This document shows, in pieces, positions 3,831-5,728 of a DNA stretch of 5,728 nucleotides. Origin of the DNA: Eubacteriales Family XIII. Incertae Sedis bacterium (GTDB lineage Bacteria; Bacillota; Clostridia; Peptostreptococcales; Anaerovoracaceae); the NCBI GenBank assembly GCA_031263875.1, contig JAISEX010000125.1, positions 1 through 5,728 on the forward strand. Direction: 5' to 3'. Each line of letters starts with the position of its first letter. Within the stretch, counting starts at the first letter, position 1. Both the position numbers and the translations under genes were made by a program. The notes beneath the pieces are model-generated. The model was not told the origin of the DNA and made no database searches. It saw only the letters and a program-made list of their open reading frames with translations.

Positions 3831-5594
3831 ATGCTTGGTTATACGGGAAACGTATTGAGAATAAATTTGACGGAAGGGAGCAGCCGGGTCGAGCCGCTCA
3901 GAATGGATTGGGCGGAAAAATACATCGGGTCGAAGGGGCTTTCGATACGCTATCTGTACGAGGAACTGGACGCCGGCGTGGATCCGCTTTCGCCCGAAAA
4001 TAAACTGCTGCTGACGACGGGGCCTTTTACGGGAACGCCGATCCCCTGTTCGGGCAAGCTGGCGGTCACCGCGAAATCGCCCGCGACGGGCACGGTGAAC
4101 GACGCGTCGATCGGCGGGCATATCGGCTCGGAGATAAAATTCGCGGGTTATGATATGGTGATTATCGAGGGCAAAGCGCCGGAGCCGAGTTACATTCTTA
4201 TCGAGGACGAGAAGGTTTCCGTGGAGAATGGCGACATCGTGTGGGGCCGCGGCGCGTATGAAACGGAGGACATACTCAAGGAAAAGCACGGGCGGCATCA
4301 CAATGTGCTGGCCATCGGCCCGGCCGGTGAAAACCTCTCAAGCATGGCGTGCATCAATACGGATTACTACCGGCAGGCGGGGCGCGGCGGGCTCGGCGCG
4401 GTGATGGGCAGCAAGAACGTCAAGGCCGTCGTCGTGCGCGGGACGGGAGCGGTCAAAGTTCCGGACATCGCGAAGACCACGGATCGTATAATCGAGATAC
4501 TGACGAGCGACGTTCTCGTTGAAGATAATACCTTCGTCTTTGAAACCGGCACGACTGCCTTCCTCGAGGCGTGTAACGACGGCGGTATCCTGCCGATGCG
4601 CAATTTCAGCGATACGACGGACGAGAATTGGGTGAAGTATAACGGCGACGTGCTGATGGGCTACCGTGAGGGCAAGCGCGGCTGCGGCTGCTGCGGTCTC
4701 GGCTGCGGGAACTTCCTGAAATTCAAGGGCGGCAAGGTCGAAGGGCCGGAGTACGAAACCATCTCGGTGGCGGGGCCGAACGCCGGCGTGACCGACCCGG
4801 AATCCATTCTGAAATACAACGAAGTCGCGGACGATATGGGCCTCGACACGATAAGCGCGGGCGACACTATCGTCTGGGCGATGGAGATGACGGAAAAGGG
4901 AATTTACGACTTCGGCATCCGGTTTGGCGAGGGCGAGAAGATGTGCGACCTTCTGCGCATGATGGCGTACCGCGAGGGTTTTGGCGCCGATCTTGCGGAC
5001 GGCGTGAAGCGGGCCGCTGCGAAATACGGCGGCGCGGACTACACGCTGGAGGTCAAAGGGCTTGAATATCCGCAGTACGAGCCGCGCGGCTCGTGGGGCA
5101 TGTCGCTGTCCTACGCCGTGTCCGACCGCGGCGCCTGCCATATGCGCGCCTACGCGCCGAACGTCGAGGTCTTCGAAGCCGCCGCGCCGCCCTACACGGC
5201 CGAGGGCAAGGGGCAGATGGTCTACGAGCTCGGCGAATTCAACGCCGTCAAGTTTTCCGCTTGCATCTGCGATTTCTGGGCGACCATCAGTTACGAAATT
5301 CTGGCGGAACTCCTGACCCTGGTGACGGGCAAGCAGTGGACGGAGCAGGATATGTCCGACGTCGGTCGCCGCGTCATCAATATCGCGCGCGCGTTCAACC
5401 AGCGCGAGGGCTTCACCCGCAAGGAGGACACCATCCCGAAACGCCTCGTGAAGGAAGCGCTCGCGAGCGGGCCAGCCAAAGGGCAGAAGATCCCGCAGGC
5501 CGCGTTCGACGACATGCTCGACCAATATTACGGCGTGATGGGCTGGGATAAAAACGGCGTGATGCCGGGTGACCTCGTCGCGTCGCTGCTGTGA
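3831..5594 (+). CDS. Tungsten/molybdopterin aldehyde:ferredoxin oxidoreductase, catalytic subunit (AorB-like)
   Basis: At 587 residues this is full length compared with the roughly 600 of family members. It begins MLGYTGNVLRINLT, the usual AOR N-terminus. The N-terminal domain carries the pterin-site sequences SIGGHIGSEIKFAGYD (93-108) and RGGLGAVMGSKN (185-196). The cluster motif is C285-x2-C288-x3-C292 with the distant ligand C480. GPEYET lies at 305-310, the first DxxGLD pterin motif at 334-339, and GACHMRAY, with the conserved active-site histidine at 437, at 435-441. The second motif, normally DxxGLC, reads FSACIC (475-480), so its Asp and Gly are replaced. The enzyme oxidises an aldehyde to the acid (or the reverse) with a W- or Mo-bispterin cofactor, in the cytoplasm. 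The metal and substrate cannot be read from the sequence. The preceding polyferredoxin gene is the likely redox partner. Alternatives within the family include formaldehyde-, glyceraldehyde-3-phosphate- or BamB-like enzymes. Confidence 0.95.
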   Translation: MLGYTGNVLRINLTEGSSRVEPLRMDWAEKYIGSKGLSIRYLYEELDAGVDPLSPENKLLLTTGPFTGTPIPCSGKLAVTAKSPATGTVNDASIGGHIGSEIKFAGYDMVIIEGKAPEPSYILIEDEKVSVENGDIVWGRGAYETEDILKEKHGRHHNVLAIGPAGENLSSMACINTDYYRQAGRGGLGAVMGSKNVKAVVVRGTGAVKVPDIAKTTDRIIEILTSDVLVEDNTFVFETGTTAFLEACNDGGILPMRNFSDTTDENWVKYNGDVLMGYREGKRGCGCCGLGCGNFLKFKGGKVEGPEYETISVAGPNAGVTDPESILKYNEVADDMGLDTISAGDTIVWAMEMTEKGIYDFGIRFGEGEKMCDLLRMMAYREGFGADLADGVKRAAAKYGGADYTLEVKGLEYPQYEPRGSWGMSLSYAVSDRGACHMRAYAPNVEVFEAAAPPYTAEGKGQMVYELGEFNAVKFSACICDFWATISYEILAELLTLVTGKQWTEQDMSDVGRRVINIARAFNQREGFTRKEDTIPKRLVKEALASGPAKGQKIPQAAFDDMLDQYYGVMGWDKNGVMPGDLVASLL

Positions 5595-5601
5595 AAGGAG
5601 G
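5595..5601 (+). promoter_or_regulatory. Orphan Shine-Dalgarno directly after the AOR stop codon
   Basis: AAGGAGG follows the TGA immediately, but no ATG lies at a usable distance. The only in-frame candidate is GTG at 5617, 15 bases on, which opens a 23-codon frame (to 5688) with no recognisable content. It may be the remains of a lost small gene or a chance sequence. Confidence 0.4.
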
Positions 5602-5722
5602 ACGGCGGTCAGCCGCGTGAGGTGTGAAATAATTGCGCGGCGCAAGGACAGCTTTCTTCATGCGCAGACCCTAAATGTAAAATTATAACAATTGACGCAA
5701 CGTGTTTGTGAGTCGGAGCGGC

Positions 5723-5728
5723 AGGAGG
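5723..5728 (+). promoter_or_regulatory. Shine-Dalgarno at the right edge, start of a following gene expected outside the window
   Basis: AGGAGG forms the last six bases. Together with the gene-free 5595-5722 interval it suggests that another plus-strand gene begins within about ten bases past the edge, probably in or near the AOR operon. What it encodes cannot be seen here. Confidence 0.5.

Noticed and set aside
4338..5645. A 435-codon open frame on the minus strand opposite the AOR gene
   Set aside because: It is antisense to a clear AOR with all family motifs. It is rich in H, R, A and V, typical of the complement of a GC-rich gene, and has no recognisable domain.

Overview
The window looks like a moderately GC-rich anaerobic bacterium. 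The main clue is a tungsten/molybdopterin aldehyde:ferredoxin oxidoreductase (AOR) paired with a polyferredoxin, a pairing typical of strict anaerobes. ATG starts with AGGAG/GAGG Shine-Dalgarno sequences and a DUF234-type AAA+ ATPase also fit. Synergistota or anaerobic Firmicutes are possible, but nothing in the window fixes the phylum.

Layout. Positions 1-78 (minus strand) hold the first 26 codons of a streptogramin-lyase-like (Vgb-type) beta-propeller gene that runs off the left edge. Positions 79-372 are non-coding and carry the first copy of a GC-rich, hairpin-forming repeat. Positions 373-1794 (minus strand) encode a complete archaeal-type AAA+ ATPase with a C-terminal DUF234/nuclease-like region whose expected catalytic residues are altered. 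Its upstream region has a perfect 12-bp inverted repeat (1838-1879) nested inside a 10-bp one. Positions 1880-3346 contain no credible gene. They hold an inverted second copy of the GC-rich repeat (so the ATPase gene sits between inverted copies), a cluster of four ~125-bp repeat units (2068-2529), a run of small hairpins that includes a third copy (2600-2846), and a 161-bp imperfect palindrome (3080-3240).

Positions 3347-3733 (plus) encode a 128-residue protein with 16 cysteines in four [4Fe-4S] motifs. Positions 3831-5594 (plus) encode the 587-residue AOR catalytic subunit. These two probably form one transcription unit that acts like AorA and AorB of Aromatoleum-type AOR: the large subunit oxidises an aldehyde (or a related substrate) at a W- or Mo-bispterin site and passes electrons through its own cluster to the polyferredoxin. 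No FAD (AorC-like) subunit lies within the window. The last six bases form a strong Shine-Dalgarno, so another gene probably begins just past the right edge.

The most unusual content is in the non-coding DNA. Several hairpins share one architecture (outer stem, short 5' bulge, GC inner stem, TGAA/TAAA loop) but differ in stem sequence in ways that keep the pairing. A second module keeps its loop constant while its arms change together. Both suggest that structure, not coding, is conserved.
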